Assembly (NCBI RefSeq): GCF_000373965.1
Contig: NZ_KB892835.1
Span: 277,667-341,666 of the forward strand
Source of the DNA: Uliginosibacterium gangwonense DSM 18521
GTDB taxonomy: Bacteria; Pseudomonadota; Gammaproteobacteria; Burkholderiales; Rhodocyclaceae
DNA length: 64,000 nt
Reading direction: 5' to 3'
The notes beneath the pieces were generated by a model, which was given only the letters and a program-made list of their open reading frames with translations, did no database searches and was not told the DNA's origin. A program made the position numbers and the translations under genes. Below are positions 42,064-51,106 of the stretch, in pieces (within the stretch, counting starts at the first letter, position 1; each line of letters begins with the position of its first letter).

Positions 42064-44346
42064 ATGGACGTTTTTCAATGGATTTCTGATCTGGCTGACC
42101 AGATCTCCGAGCAGGGCAACCCTGCGCTGGCCTCGAAGATTTATGGCTTGTCATACCGCATGCATGTGGGGGACGTGGAGTGGATGGAGTCCGCTTACCC
42201 AGAAGTCATCGCCGCTGCCAAGGCCATGAAGCTGCCGTGGCTGGAAGTCTATGCACGCCATTGCTACATGGCCGTGCATTTCTGGCGTGATGAGGGGGAG
42301 AAGGCGTTACCGGAAGTGATCTCCCTCTTTGAATTTGCCAACCGTGAAGAAACCCGCGAATGCCCGCAATCGGTATGCACTACGCAAGACCTTGTGCGCG
42401 TTTATGGCCGCATGGATGGCCCCGGCTATGTGCCGGAACGCAAGCAGGTGATTGACGAGACGCTGGCCCGTATCGACCCCAGCTGGCATTGCTTCAACTG
42501 CCTGAATTTCGAGCGCTACGAAGCATTGCTGGATGAAGGCAAAATCGATGAGGCCATTGCCTGCCTGCGCAATCTGCGTGAAAAGCGTGAGCGCGCAGGC
42601 GAAGACGTGATTGATGACTGGTATGAGTACATGGCAATGGCTTTGTCATTGTCCGGCCAGCATGCCGAAGCCTTGAGTACCTTGGCGCAGGCCGAGGATG
42701 TTGATGCAGACGACCCCGCAGGCAAGGTCGAGCGTGCGCTCTACAAGGCCTGGATACTGGCGCGTGGCGGGCAGTTGGAAGCGGCGCGTGAAGAGCTGCC
42801 CAATTTTGATGACTTCCTTCGCGCACGTGGCACCAATCTGCGTTGGCCGCAGACCGTGCAGATTCTGGTCAACGCTGGCCTGTATGCCAACGATGCAGAC
42901 CTGGGGGCGCAGTTCGCCCAGATGCTGGATCGCCTCGAACAAGGCGGTTGTTATGACGATGGCACCTCCATCGCGGCCATTGCTTTTGAGCTGGCCCTGC
43001 AACGTAAGGCTTTGTGGAGTGCAGGGCGCATCCTGGCTGCCTACGAGCGTATGCGTGCGCACTTGCGAAGTCCGGCCCGATTGGCTGAGGTCTCCGCTCG
43101 ACTGCATGCACAGCTTGCCGCCAATCCGGTGCCTGCTGCTCCGGTTGAGGCCGCGCAGTTGAAAGAGCATATTGATGCGCTGGATGCCGGGGCCATCAAT
43201 CACGAATTCTTCATCCCTTGGCTGCAGGCTGCCTGTGCGCAGCGCCCGGTGGATGTCGAACTGAACCGCATCCTGGCACACATGCTTTATCAACAGGGCG
43301 CCGAACTGGAGGCTGATGCAGTGCTGATGGCATGCTTGAAGCTCAATCCGGCGGATGAGTCACTGCTGGACTTTCTCTATCAGATCCGCTCGCGGCGTAC
43401 AGATGCAGCGGCTGTTGAGGAACTGCTGGTGTTTGCCGAACCCCATGCGCCCGAATTTGTACTGTTCACACGCGCCCGCTATGCTTTCCGGAACGAGGAT
43501 TATGCTGACTGCATCCGCCATTGCGAGGCAGTGATTGCCCGTGATGATACGGTGGTCAACACCCGCAGGCTGCTTGCTACCGCAGCACAGCGGCTGGGGG
43601 ATCATGCCTTGGCTGCGGGGCGGCTGAAGGAAATCCTGCATCATGATGAAGCCAATGATCGCTGGGATCTGTTGACCTCGGCTGTGGTGTTGGGGGATGT
43701 GGAGTTGGCACACGCCTGCTGTGAGTATCTGAAACTGCCCGTCGTGCCCGGCAGCATGCCCCCCACCTGGGCAGATGGTGGCGCAGGAATGTGTGTGGTG
43801 GTCTATCGTGACAGCCAGGGACGGGACGTGCCGGAGTATGCCTACCGCATCGGTCCGGTTGCCGCAGAAGTGTATGAAGTCGAACACCCCGCCGCCCAGC
43901 AGCGCTACAAGGACGTGATGGTGTTTGACGCCTCACCCCTGATCCCCTACCCGGACGACGAGGAAGAGCGCAAGGAATGGGTGGCACGTTATCGCCATGT
44001 GCATACCTTGCGAGAAGGTGGTTTCCAATCCTGGCCAATGGATGGTGTCGGGCCGAGCATGGAGGAGTGGAATGCTTTCCGCGAAGCCATTCAGGCCGAG
44101 GGCTATGGCGTATGGGTGGCTTCCGGCTCTGACTACAGCGTGACGGATACCCATACCAATGAAGAATTGCAGGGCTTTTACTGTTTTGTAGCCATGCCCA
44201 AAACTGAAGACCCCGCCAAGCTTTGCGCGACCCTGGAACGCCTGACCCGTGATTGGGCACAACCGATTTCCTGGCTGGTGCTGGCGCAGGCGGCACAGCG
44301 CAACGTGGCCCACCATGAGGCGATTGTGGCGCGGTTTGATCTGTAG
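42064..44346 (+). CDS. Large TPR-repeat protein paired with the HSP90-like gene
   Basis: The 760-residue soluble protein has no signal peptide. About residues 1-550 are helical repeats of TPR type, for example ERYEALLDEGKIDEAIACLR, AMALSLSGQHAEALSTLAQA, HMLYQQGAELEADAVLMACL and ARYAFRNEDYADCIRHCEAV. The C-terminal 200 residues form a different, mixed domain (VYRDSQGRDVPEYAYRIGPV through SWPMDGVGPSMEEWNAFREA to WLVLAQAAQR) that I do not recognise. A cluster HCFNCLNF (about 139-146) could be structural. It is probably cotranscribed with the HSP90-like gene and may act as its co-chaperone or client adaptor. Confidence 0.75.
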   Translation: MDVFQWISDLADQISEQGNPALASKIYGLSYRMHVGDVEWMESAYPEVIAAAKAMKLPWLEVYARHCYMAVHFWRDEGEKALPEVISLFEFANREETRECPQSVCTTQDLVRVYGRMDGPGYVPERKQVIDETLARIDPSWHCFNCLNFERYEALLDEGKIDEAIACLRNLREKRERAGEDVIDDWYEYMAMALSLSGQHAEALSTLAQAEDVDADDPAGKVERALYKAWILARGGQLEAAREELPNFDDFLRARGTNLRWPQTVQILVNAGLYANDADLGAQFAQMLDRLEQGGCYDDGTSIAAIAFELALQRKALWSAGRILAAYERMRAHLRSPARLAEVSARLHAQLAANPVPAAPVEAAQLKEHIDALDAGAINHEFFIPWLQAACAQRPVDVELNRILAHMLYQQGAELEADAVLMACLKLNPADESLLDFLYQIRSRRTDAAAVEELLVFAEPHAPEFVLFTRARYAFRNEDYADCIRHCEAVIARDDTVVNTRRLLATAAQRLGDHALAAGRLKEILHHDEANDRWDLLTSAVVLGDVELAHACCEYLKLPVVPGSMPPTWADGGAGMCVVVYRDSQGRDVPEYAYRIGPVAAEVYEVEHPAAQQRYKDVMVFDASPLIPYPDDEEERKEWVARYRHVHTLREGGFQSWPMDGVGPSMEEWNAFREAIQAEGYGVWVASGSDYSVTDTHTNEELQGFYCFVAMPKTEDPAKLCATLERLTRDWAQPISWLVLAQAAQRNVAHHEAIVARFDL

Positions 44347-44401
44347 TCCGCAATGGTGTCTGGCAAGGGGACATGCTGATCATGCCCCCTGCATGGCTGC
44401 T

Positions 44402-45745
44402 CTATTGCCCGTCGCGTAACGCGGCGATCTTCTGCTCTGCGACTTCGTTCAGGTAGATTTCCAGATAAGTGTAGCCGCTGGCTGCTTCGGTGCCGGCATC
44501 TTTGGCATTGTTCGGGTCTAGGCCGTGGGCAATCTCCCAGTCATCGGGGATGCCATCTTCATCGCTGTCGACGGCGGCTGCGCCCGAGGCAAGGGCTGGA
44601 TATCCGCCCACTTCCGTCTCTGAGTTGATCAGGTGCCCAGTGCCGGTTTTCACCTGCTCAATGATCCGCAGATCCACTGCGTCGCGCGTCGGCACGCTGG
44701 CCCCGACATGCTTGAGCACTTCGGCATAGGCTTGCTCGGCTGTCTGGGTCGTTACAGGGGGCGCCGTGAAGGCTTCTTTTGAGAGCGTGATGACGGTGAT
44801 CGGCGTGCCATCTTCATAACCGAAGAAGTGGCCGTTTTCCGGCGTAAGCTCGGGGTGGCTTTCCACGATATTGCCTGCGGTATAGAAGCGGGTTTTTTCC
44901 TGGGCGAATCGGGTGAAGGTGACAGGCTGGATGTTCTTGGTATCCGGGCCGGGCTTGAGATAATTGGCTATATAATTGACACGAATGTCACCATCGACCA
45001 GACCGCTGGCATAGTCTCCCCACGAGTAGATGACATTGTTGCGAAAGTCGAAAGTTGGCGTGGGAGCAAAGAGTTTGCCGTAATTATCCCCAAAGCGTGG
45101 ATTGCGCCCCCGGTGGTGCGCCCACAGGTTGTGGTGCAGGCTTACCCCACCCACCGCACGGAGCAGTGAGCCGTAGCCATGTGCCCCTTTGTGGTGGTGG
45201 CTAGCGTTCAGGCTTTCGGCAATCATGCACCACTGGATGGTGATATCCTTGATATTGCCTGAGGGGGACAGGCTTTCATCAATCGACCAGCTTGCCGAAA
45301 CGTGGTCCAGGATAATGTCATGTCCATCGGTAATCGAGATGGCGTCCTCTTCGCCATGGCTATTTGAGCCAAGGCGGGAACGGATGAAGCGCACGATGAT
45401 GTTGTTGCCGGAAATCAGCAGCGGGGCACCACTCAGGGTGATGCCATCGCCAGGGGCCGTTTGCCCCGCGATGGTGATGTTGCTGCCGCTGATCTTCAAG
45501 GGAAAGTCTAGCTTGATCTGCCCTCCCACCTTGAAGACGATGGTGCGTGCGCCCCAGCCGATCAAGGCCCAGCGCAGGCTGCCAGGGCCGGAATCATTGA
45601 GATTGGTGACGGCAATGACCTTGCCGCCACGCCCGCCCGAGGCGTTGGCACCAAAGCCTTCCGCACCGGGGAAAGCGGGTAGGGCATGGGCAGCAGAAAT
45701 GGAGGCTGCTGCAAGGGTAGCAATGCACAACGCTTTGATCGACAT
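44402..45745 (-). CDS. Secreted pectate lyase-like polysaccharide lyase (PL1 family)
   Basis: The 447 residues carry a signal peptide (MSIKALCIATLAAASISAAH, cleavage after AHA). A right-handed beta-helix with the PL1 layout follows: FPGAEGFGANASGGRGGKVI, DSGPGSLRWAL, NITIAGQTAPGDGI, ILDHVSASWSIDE and a basic HHRGRNPRFG region. The tail has a DSDEDGIPDDWE Ca-binding repeat (about 404-415), as seen in many secreted lyases. It would depolymerise pectin in the periplasm or outside the cell. The start at 45745 is where the signal peptide begins; the frame extends to 45835. Convergent with the TPR gene. Confidence 0.85.
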   Translation of the reverse strand: MSIKALCIATLAAASISAAHALPAFPGAEGFGANASGGRGGKVIAVTNLNDSGPGSLRWALIGWGARTIVFKVGGQIKLDFPLKISGSNITIAGQTAPGDGITLSGAPLLISGNNIIVRFIRSRLGSNSHGEEDAISITDGHDIILDHVSASWSIDESLSPSGNIKDITIQWCMIAESLNASHHHKGAHGYGSLLRAVGGVSLHHNLWAHHRGRNPRFGDNYGKLFAPTPTFDFRNNVIYSWGDYASGLVDGDIRVNYIANYLKPGPDTKNIQPVTFTRFAQEKTRFYTAGNIVESHPELTPENGHFFGYEDGTPITVITLSKEAFTAPPVTTQTAEQAYAEVLKHVGASVPTRDAVDLRIIEQVKTGTGHLINSETEVGGYPALASGAAAVDSDEDGIPDDWEIAHGLDPNNAKDAGTEAASGYTYLEIYLNEVAEQKIAALRDGQ

Positions 45746-45883
45746 GGACGCTCCAGGCGAGTGAAGATGTAAAGCGCTGATGATAACGGTAACAGGTGAC
45801 GGTATGCGCAAGATTTTGTGAGAACCCGCCCTCAATCTTATGGATGGATTGCGAACAGGCTCACAGAAACGCTGCGGGGTTGA

Positions 45884-47125
45884 TCAGACTTCTTCCAGTG
45901 CCAGCAGATCGGTGATCGATTGGCGGCGCCGGATCAGGCGGGTGTGAGCGCCGTCGATCAATACTTCCGCAATCAGCGGGCGGCTGTTGTAGTTGGACGA
46001 CATGGCCGCGCCGTAAGCACCGGTGTCATGCAGTACCAGCAGGTCGCCCACCTTGGCCTGGGGCAGATTGCGCGGAAGCACCACACCACCTTCGCCGAGC
46101 GTGAACACATCACCCGATTCGCATAGCGGCCCCGCGATCACACTGGGCTGAAGGCTGCGGCTGCCAAGTGAATCCCCATTGCGCGGAAATATGCTGATGG
46201 CGTGGAAGCTGCCGTACATGGAAGGCCGCACCAGATCGCTGAAGCCCGCGTCGACCAGCACAAAATGATTGCTGCCTGCATGCTTGGTGGCGCGTACTTC
46301 TGCCAGCAGCAGGCCGGATTCCGCAACCAAATAGCGCCCTGGTTCAATCTCTAGCTTTACGGGGTGGCCCAGGTGGGCGGCAATTTCGCGTCGGGCAGCA
46401 TCCCACAGGCCAAAGTAGTGAGCCGTGTCAATGACCGGGTCATCATCTTGGTATGGAATGGAGAGCCCCCCGCCCGCAGAGATGGCTTCGATATCCTGCC
46501 CCGCCTGTTTGACCAGATTGACCATGGCCCCGCAGACCTGCTGCAGATGGTGATAATCCACGCCAGAACCAATATGCATATGCAGGCCGACGAGCTTGAG
46601 CCCATGTTGGGCTATTGCCGCCAGCGCTTCGGGCAGATCGGTATGCCAGATGCCATGCTTGCTATGCTCGCCACCGGTATTGGTCTTGTTGCTGTGGCCG
46701 TGGCCAAAGCCGGGGTTGATGCGCAGCCATACGCGATGCCCGCGTGCTTTGGCACCAAGCTGATGGAGCATGTCGATGGAGCCGGCATTCATCGGGATTT
46801 CTTCCTCGATCACCCGCATCAGCGTGGTTTCGGTGATCAGATCTGCCGTGAATACGATTTCCGATTTGCCATTGCGTGAGCTGAATCCGGCATGCAGGGC
46901 ACGCTCGATCTCGCCATGCGAAACCGCATCTACCGCGACGCCCTGGGCGCGCATCAGGCGCAGGATGTGGGTGTTCGAGCAGGCCTTTTGGGCGAAGCGG
47001 ATCGTATCGAAGGACTTCAGCGCGGCGATGCGTTCGCGGATGAGGGCGGCGTCGTAGATCCAGAGCGGGGTGCCAAACTCGTTGGCAAGCAGGTTCAGGC
47101 GGGCGTGGTCGAGGGGCTTTTGCAT
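45884..47125 (-). CDS. lysA: Diaminopimelate decarboxylase
   Basis: A 413-residue PLP-dependent alanine-racemase-fold decarboxylase. The PLP Lys lies in IRFAQKACSNTHILRLM (about 42-58), with RINPGFGHGHSNKTNTGG, GLHMHIGSGVDYHHLQ, SAGGGLSIPYQ and AGPLCESGDVF (catalytic Cys). It converts meso-DAP to lysine as the last step of lysine synthesis. The sequence is unusually like E. coli LysA (F-A-Q-K-A-C-S-N rather than the Y-A-V-K-A-N form) and it is paired with a divergent LysR, the same arrangement as in enterobacteria. Confidence 0.93.
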   Translation of the reverse strand: MQKPLDHARLNLLANEFGTPLWIYDAALIRERIAALKSFDTIRFAQKACSNTHILRLMRAQGVAVDAVSHGEIERALHAGFSSRNGKSEIVFTADLITETTLMRVIEEEIPMNAGSIDMLHQLGAKARGHRVWLRINPGFGHGHSNKTNTGGEHSKHGIWHTDLPEALAAIAQHGLKLVGLHMHIGSGVDYHHLQQVCGAMVNLVKQAGQDIEAISAGGGLSIPYQDDDPVIDTAHYFGLWDAARREIAAHLGHPVKLEIEPGRYLVAESGLLLAEVRATKHAGSNHFVLVDAGFSDLVRPSMYGSFHAISIFPRNGDSLGSRSLQPSVIAGPLCESGDVFTLGEGGVVLPRNLPQAKVGDLLVLHDTGAYGAAMSSNYNSRPLIAEVLIDGAHTRLIRRRQSITDLLALEEV

Positions 47126-47224
47126 GGTTTCTGTCCAATCAGGCGGCAGTGCTTGGTAGAGAGGATGCCTTTTATAGATAATTCAGTACAATGCTTGTTT
47201 GTGCAAGGTTGATTCAATTCTGAT

Positions 47225-48166
47225 ATGGGTATCGAACATCGGCACATTGAGGTTTTTCGCGCCGTGATGCGCAGCGGCAGCGTCACCGGGGCCGCCAACC
47301 TGCTGTATACCTCGCAGCCCACGGTGAGCCGCGATCTGGCCCGCCTGGAACAGCTGCTGGGGTTTGCGCTGTTTGATCGCATCCGGGGCCGCCTGCAGCC
47401 CAATGCCCGCGCCTTGGCGCTGTATGAAGAAGTACAGCGCTCCTACCTCGGGCTGGAGCAGATTCTTGCTACGGCCAGCAGCCTGCGTGAATTTGCCGCA
47501 GGGCAGATCTCGATTGTCTGTGTCCCTGCGTTCTCGCAGTCCTTGTTGCCTGCGGTCTGTCGCCGCTTCATGGCGCAGCACCCTTCGGTCAGTATCTCCA
47601 TCACCCCGCAGGAGTCCCCCTTGCTTGAGGAATGGCTCAGTGCCCAACGCCATGACATCGGCCTGACTGAGCACGACCATCCGCCAGTAGGGACGCAACT
47701 TGAGTTGATACTGGAAGCCGATGAAGTCTGCGTGCTGCCCGCTAGTCATCCTTTGTTGAGTAAGAAGGAGTTGCTGCCTGCTGATTTTGCTGACCAAGCT
47801 TTTGTGAGCCTGTCGGTGAGTGATCCGTATCGTATCCAGCTTGATGATGTGTTTCGCGCTCATGGCGTCATACGGCGCATGGTGTTGGAAACTCAGAGTG
47901 CAGCCTCGGTGTGCAGCCTGGTACGCGAAGGTCTGGGGCTGGCAATCGTCAATCCGCTGACCGCTTTGGATTACACCCGGTATGGCGTGCAATTGCGTCG
48001 CTTTGCCGTGTCGATCCCTTTTCGTGTCAGCCTGGTGTGTCCCGAGTATCGCCCCTCCACGCCCCTGGTTGAGCATTTTGCTCAGGCGCTGCGGGAGGAG
48101 GCCGCCGTTTTCCGTCACAATCTCGCTCTCGCGCTGGATGGCGGCCAACAGAAAAGGTTTGAATGA
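47225..48166 (+). CDS. lysR: LysR, transcriptional activator of lysA
   Basis: The 313 residues have a LysR winged helix (about 1-62; GSVTGAANLLYTSQPTVSRD, FDRIRGRLQPN) and an effector domain (VPQ-like ITPQESPLLEEWLSAQRHD). LETQSAASVCSLVREGLGLA and VNPLTALDYTRYG follow. These long blocks closely resemble E. coli LysR as I remember it. It should bind the 99-bp divergent region and activate lysA when lysine is low. The stop overlaps the start of the PIN-domain gene. Confidence 0.9.
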   Translation: MGIEHRHIEVFRAVMRSGSVTGAANLLYTSQPTVSRDLARLEQLLGFALFDRIRGRLQPNARALALYEEVQRSYLGLEQILATASSLREFAAGQISIVCVPAFSQSLLPAVCRRFMAQHPSVSISITPQESPLLEEWLSAQRHDIGLTEHDHPPVGTQLELILEADEVCVLPASHPLLSKKELLPADFADQAFVSLSVSDPYRIQLDDVFRAHGVIRRMVLETQSAASVCSLVREGLGLAIVNPLTALDYTRYGVQLRRFAVSIPFRVSLVCPEYRPSTPLVEHFAQALREEAAVFRHNLALALDGGQQKRFE

Positions 48167-48654
48167 TGACCGGTGTTCCCAAGGTGCTCGCATTGCCGCC
48201 TGAACGGCCCATACGGGTAGTGCTCGACACCAATGTTGTGATGGCGTTGTGGCATTTTTGCGACACGAAACTGCTGGTGTTGAAGCAGTGGGCCGAGAGT
48301 GATGCCGTTTGTCTCCTTTCTGACACCGCCTGTCTTGGTGAGTTAGGGCGGGTTTTGGCTTATCGCCAGTTCGCCATCCCACCGGAGCGCCAGGAAGAAC
48401 ATCTTGCCGATTACCAAAAACGCATACAGTTGCAGCCCCAGGTAGAGGCCGATCAGGCAGATGCCTTGACCAAGTTGCCACGCTGCGGGGATCGGGATGA
48501 CCAGAAATTCATTGAACTGGCTGTGCGTGCGCAGGCCAAGCTTCTGGTCAGCCGAGACAAACTGGTGCTGAAATTGGCGCGACGGCGTGAGTTGCGAGAT
48601 CAGCTCCTGATCGTGACACCTGAACGCCTCCAGCAACTGCTTGAACAGGGCTGA
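48163..48654 (+). CDS. PIN-domain protein (COG1569 putative toxin type)
   Basis: The 163-residue PIN ribonuclease-like protein starts ATG 48163, overlapping the lysR stop by 4 bp; ATG 48166 is also possible. Acidic residues are VLDTNVVMALWHF (Asp near 21), ELGRVLAY (Glu) and GDRDDQKFIELAVRAQAKLL (Asp pair), followed by VSRDKLVL. COG1569 members are called putative toxins, but no antitoxin gene is next to it, so it may be a housekeeping nuclease. Coupling to lysR may be incidental. Confidence 0.75.
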   Translation: MMTGVPKVLALPPERPIRVVLDTNVVMALWHFCDTKLLVLKQWAESDAVCLLSDTACLGELGRVLAYRQFAIPPERQEEHLADYQKRIQLQPQVEADQADALTKLPRCGDRDDQKFIELAVRAQAKLLVSRDKLVLKLARRRELRDQLLIVTPERLQQLLEQG

Positions 48655-49136
48655 ACCTGCCTTTTCGCCTGTATCGGCTCAAGTCTGGAACAATCTGGCC
48701 GTAACCCGGCTGCGTGAGCGGTGGTCAAGCGCAGACAATGGCGGCGATGCCTTGGGGCGCGTATAACGACAACCGCTCACACCTATCTTTGCGCGGATCG
48801 GTGATTTTCACCCGTCATGGCATGATGGAAAAAACGTAATGCATAAAATTGCCGTGTAAATAAAATGCATGCATATTAATTGGTATCTTGTTTTGTAGGT
48901 TTATTGTGTGAGATGCATGACATAAAACTAGGTGTTTAGCTGGGTATTTAACTGAGCGTTCAGTTGAATTTTTTCTTCTGCAAATAGAACCTGCAAGCGT
49001 ATTTGGATGCAAGGGCGCCCGCCGTGCAGATGCCGAATAATTCCCAATAGAAGATTAACCGCCATTAACTTACCTTCACGTCAATTGGAATCAGGGTATG
49101 CCCTGGTGTTGACTACGGATGTCTGCTTGCCTAGTC
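48655..49136. other. Intergenic region between the PIN gene and the maltodextrin locus, left part
   Basis: About 480 bp with no credible gene on either strand. The middle (48820-49000) is AT-rich, contains ATGCATGCAT-type repeats and a TGTGAGATGCATGACA (48907-48922) resembling a CRP half-palindrome. This suggests promoter or regulatory DNA for the porin operon, with its functional sites starting at 49137. Confidence 0.35.
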
Positions 49137-49150
49137 TGTAACCGGTTACA
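49137..49150. promoter_or_regulatory. LacI-family operator 1 (maltodextrin locus)
   Basis: TGTAACCGGTTACA is a perfect 14-bp palindrome of the type bound by LacI/GalR-family sugar repressors. It lies about 480 bp upstream of the porin start. Its partner at 49532-49545 is about 395 bp away, allowing looping. No LacI-family gene is in the window. Confidence 0.65.
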
Positions 49151-49531
49151 TTTGCTAACGATCTTCCTCATGTGGAATGCTTGTGAGACGAGCTTGTACA
49201 TGAGGAGTGGCCTGCGGATGAAATCCACCAAAACCATGTCAGTGCAAAGGGCAAGTGATTGAATAGAAGATAGATATCTATCTGATTCAACGTGTGCGCA
49301 AAGGTCGAAGCTGCAGTACGGGCTTGTGCCAAGGCTTTGTGCGTCATCTTGTTGGTCGTGCAACAGGGAAACCGTCTCCTCCGGGGCACCTGTTGTAGAT
49401 CATGAGGGCTTGTTGCGTGATTTTGCGTGAAGTTGTCTGAAGAAGAGCAATATTGAGCGAGATAGAACGAGAAACGGGTAGATCGGAAGATGCAGGGTGT
49501 GTTGTTTGCGCCTGTTTTTTTGAGCTGTAAC

Positions 49532-49545
49532 TGTAAGCGGTTACA
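49532..49545. promoter_or_regulatory. LacI-family operator 2 (maltodextrin locus)
   Basis: TGTAAGCGGTTACA shares all but the centre of operator 1 and is extended on both sides to AGCTGTAA ... TTACAGCT (49523-49548). It lies 84 bp before the porin start, near the likely promoter and leader. Confidence 0.7.
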
Positions 49546-49628
49546 GCTGGTTTGAATTGTTTTTGTTCCACTTAAGTGTTTGATTTGATGGTGCTCTGCG
49601 CTGTCTATGACTATAAGGAGAGGCGACA

Positions 49629-50972
49629 ATGAAGTTTCAGATCAAGATGGTTACCGTGGCTGTGGCGGCTGCAACCCTGGCGGGTGGTGCTTCGGCTGCT
49701 GCGATTGATTTCCATGGCTACGCACGCAGCGGAGTTGGCTCTGCCAGCAAGGGCGGTTCGATGGTGTGTTACGGCAATGTGGGCTCGATGGGCCACTACC
49801 GCTTGGGCAATGAGTGCGACACCTATCTGGAGCTGGCGCTGGACTCCAATCTGGCTGAGAAGCGCGGCACGGAATTCAAGCTGCATACCATGATTGCGGC
49901 AGGCACGCAGCAGCTCAACGACTGGGAGCAGACCAGCCCGGCCTGGCGCCAAGCCTGGGTGGAGGCCACCAACATCGGTCGTGGCCCGTTTGCCACCGCC
50001 AATGCCTGGGTCGGCAAGCGCTACTACAAGCGTCAGGACATCCACATGCTCGACTACTTCTACAACGAAGTGACTGGGCCGGGTGCTGGGATCGAAAATA
50101 TCGACGCCGGTTTCGCCAAGTTCTCCTACGCCTACATGCGCCAGGGCGGCGACCTGAACTGGGATGGCACCAAGTATGTCGTCAAGGATAGCTCCGGCAG
50201 CAGCACCGGCGACACGGTGACCATTCCTGCGCCCTATGGCTTTTCGCCCGACTATGCCAATGGCGGCAACAAGTCTTCCACCAACCATGATTTCCGCCTG
50301 GAAGGCATCCAGATTGCCGGTGGGGACGCAGGTTCTGTGGATGTGATGGCCAACCTGGTGCGGCCCAGTAATCGCTCTGGCGTACAGGGCAAGGGTGGCT
50401 ACGCGTTGACGGCTCAATATACTCTTGGCGTATTGGGTGGTTTCAACCGTGTTCACTTCAGCTTTGCCAAGGATGGGGCTTCCCTTTCGCACGGTGCCAA
50501 GTGGTGGGCAGACAACACCTACAAATACACCGGCATGCAGGTGATGGATCATTTGGTATTCAGCTCCGGCAAGTTCAATGGCTCTGCCGTGGTCGGTTTC
50601 CAGAGCGAGAAGGATGTGCCCTGGTATAACGGAACCACACGCAAGGAAATGACTGTTGGGTTCCGCCCCTGGTACCACATTGATGATCTGTACTCGATTG
50701 GCGGCGAAGTCGGCCATATCAATGTCAAGCCAGAAAACAATGGCAAGACGCAGATTCTGAACAAGGTTACAGTGGCAGGCCAATTGTCCGCAGGGATGGA
50801 TTACTGGTCCCGCCCGGTGCTGCGCCTGTACTACACCTATGCCAAGTGGAATGACGCGCTCAAGGGTTCGAACGTGACCTGCACCGGCCGCGATTGCAAG
50901 ACCCTGGCAGACGGTTTTGCCAACGCTACCAACGGCTCCACCTACGGCCTGCAATTCGAGGCATGGTGGTAA
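49629..50972 (+). CDS. lamB: Maltoporin-like outer-membrane porin (LamB family)
   Basis: The 447 residues start with a signal peptide (about 1-24, GGASAAA). LamB features follow: FHGYARSGVGSA, YRLGNECDTYLELALD, WVEATNI and KRYYKRQDIHMLDYFY (W-x-G-K-R-Y-Y-x-R-x-D-x-H, about 132-147). The barrel ends FEAWW, a typical terminal aromatic. It mediates maltodextrin diffusion across the outer membrane. AAGGAGAGGCGACA precedes the ATG. Two palindromic operators lie upstream, and the CBM41 and GH13 genes follow in the same direction, giving a coherent uptake and breakdown set. Confidence 0.9.
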   Translation: MKFQIKMVTVAVAAATLAGGASAAAIDFHGYARSGVGSASKGGSMVCYGNVGSMGHYRLGNECDTYLELALDSNLAEKRGTEFKLHTMIAAGTQQLNDWEQTSPAWRQAWVEATNIGRGPFATANAWVGKRYYKRQDIHMLDYFYNEVTGPGAGIENIDAGFAKFSYAYMRQGGDLNWDGTKYVVKDSSGSSTGDTVTIPAPYGFSPDYANGGNKSSTNHDFRLEGIQIAGGDAGSVDVMANLVRPSNRSGVQGKGGYALTAQYTLGVLGGFNRVHFSFAKDGASLSHGAKWWADNTYKYTGMQVMDHLVFSSGKFNGSAVVGFQSEKDVPWYNGTTRKEMTVGFRPWYHIDDLYSIGGEVGHINVKPENNGKTQILNKVTVAGQLSAGMDYWSRPVLRLYYTYAKWNDALKGSNVTCTGRDCKTLADGFANATNGSTYGLQFEAWW

Positions 50973-51106
50973 GAATGCGTCCAGGGGCTGATTGCCTTTG
51001 CGGGCGATTGGCTTCGGAAGCACCGTTCATGATGTGCCAAGGAGCCTGGACGTGAAGTATTCCAGGCTCTGCGGAGCAACCAAACTGTTATGGGAGGAAT
51101 GCTTGC

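Noticed and set aside
47183..48481. 432-codon frame opposite lysR and the PIN gene
   Set aside because: The plus strand carries strong LysR and PIN motifs; the minus translation is rich in Gln/His/Arg with no family.
48163..48654. Complete toxin-antitoxin module
   Set aside because: Only the PIN-domain protein is present. The upstream gene is LysR and the next 970 bp are non-coding, so no antitoxin partner is visible.
49168..49629. 153-codon minus-strand frame upstream of the porin
   Set aside because: Low-complexity composition, no ribosome-binding site, and it runs over the LacI-type operator.
49611..51023. 470-codon frame opposite the LamB-like porin
   Set aside because: The plus-strand product has a signal peptide, LamB motifs and a terminal aromatic; the reverse frame has none.
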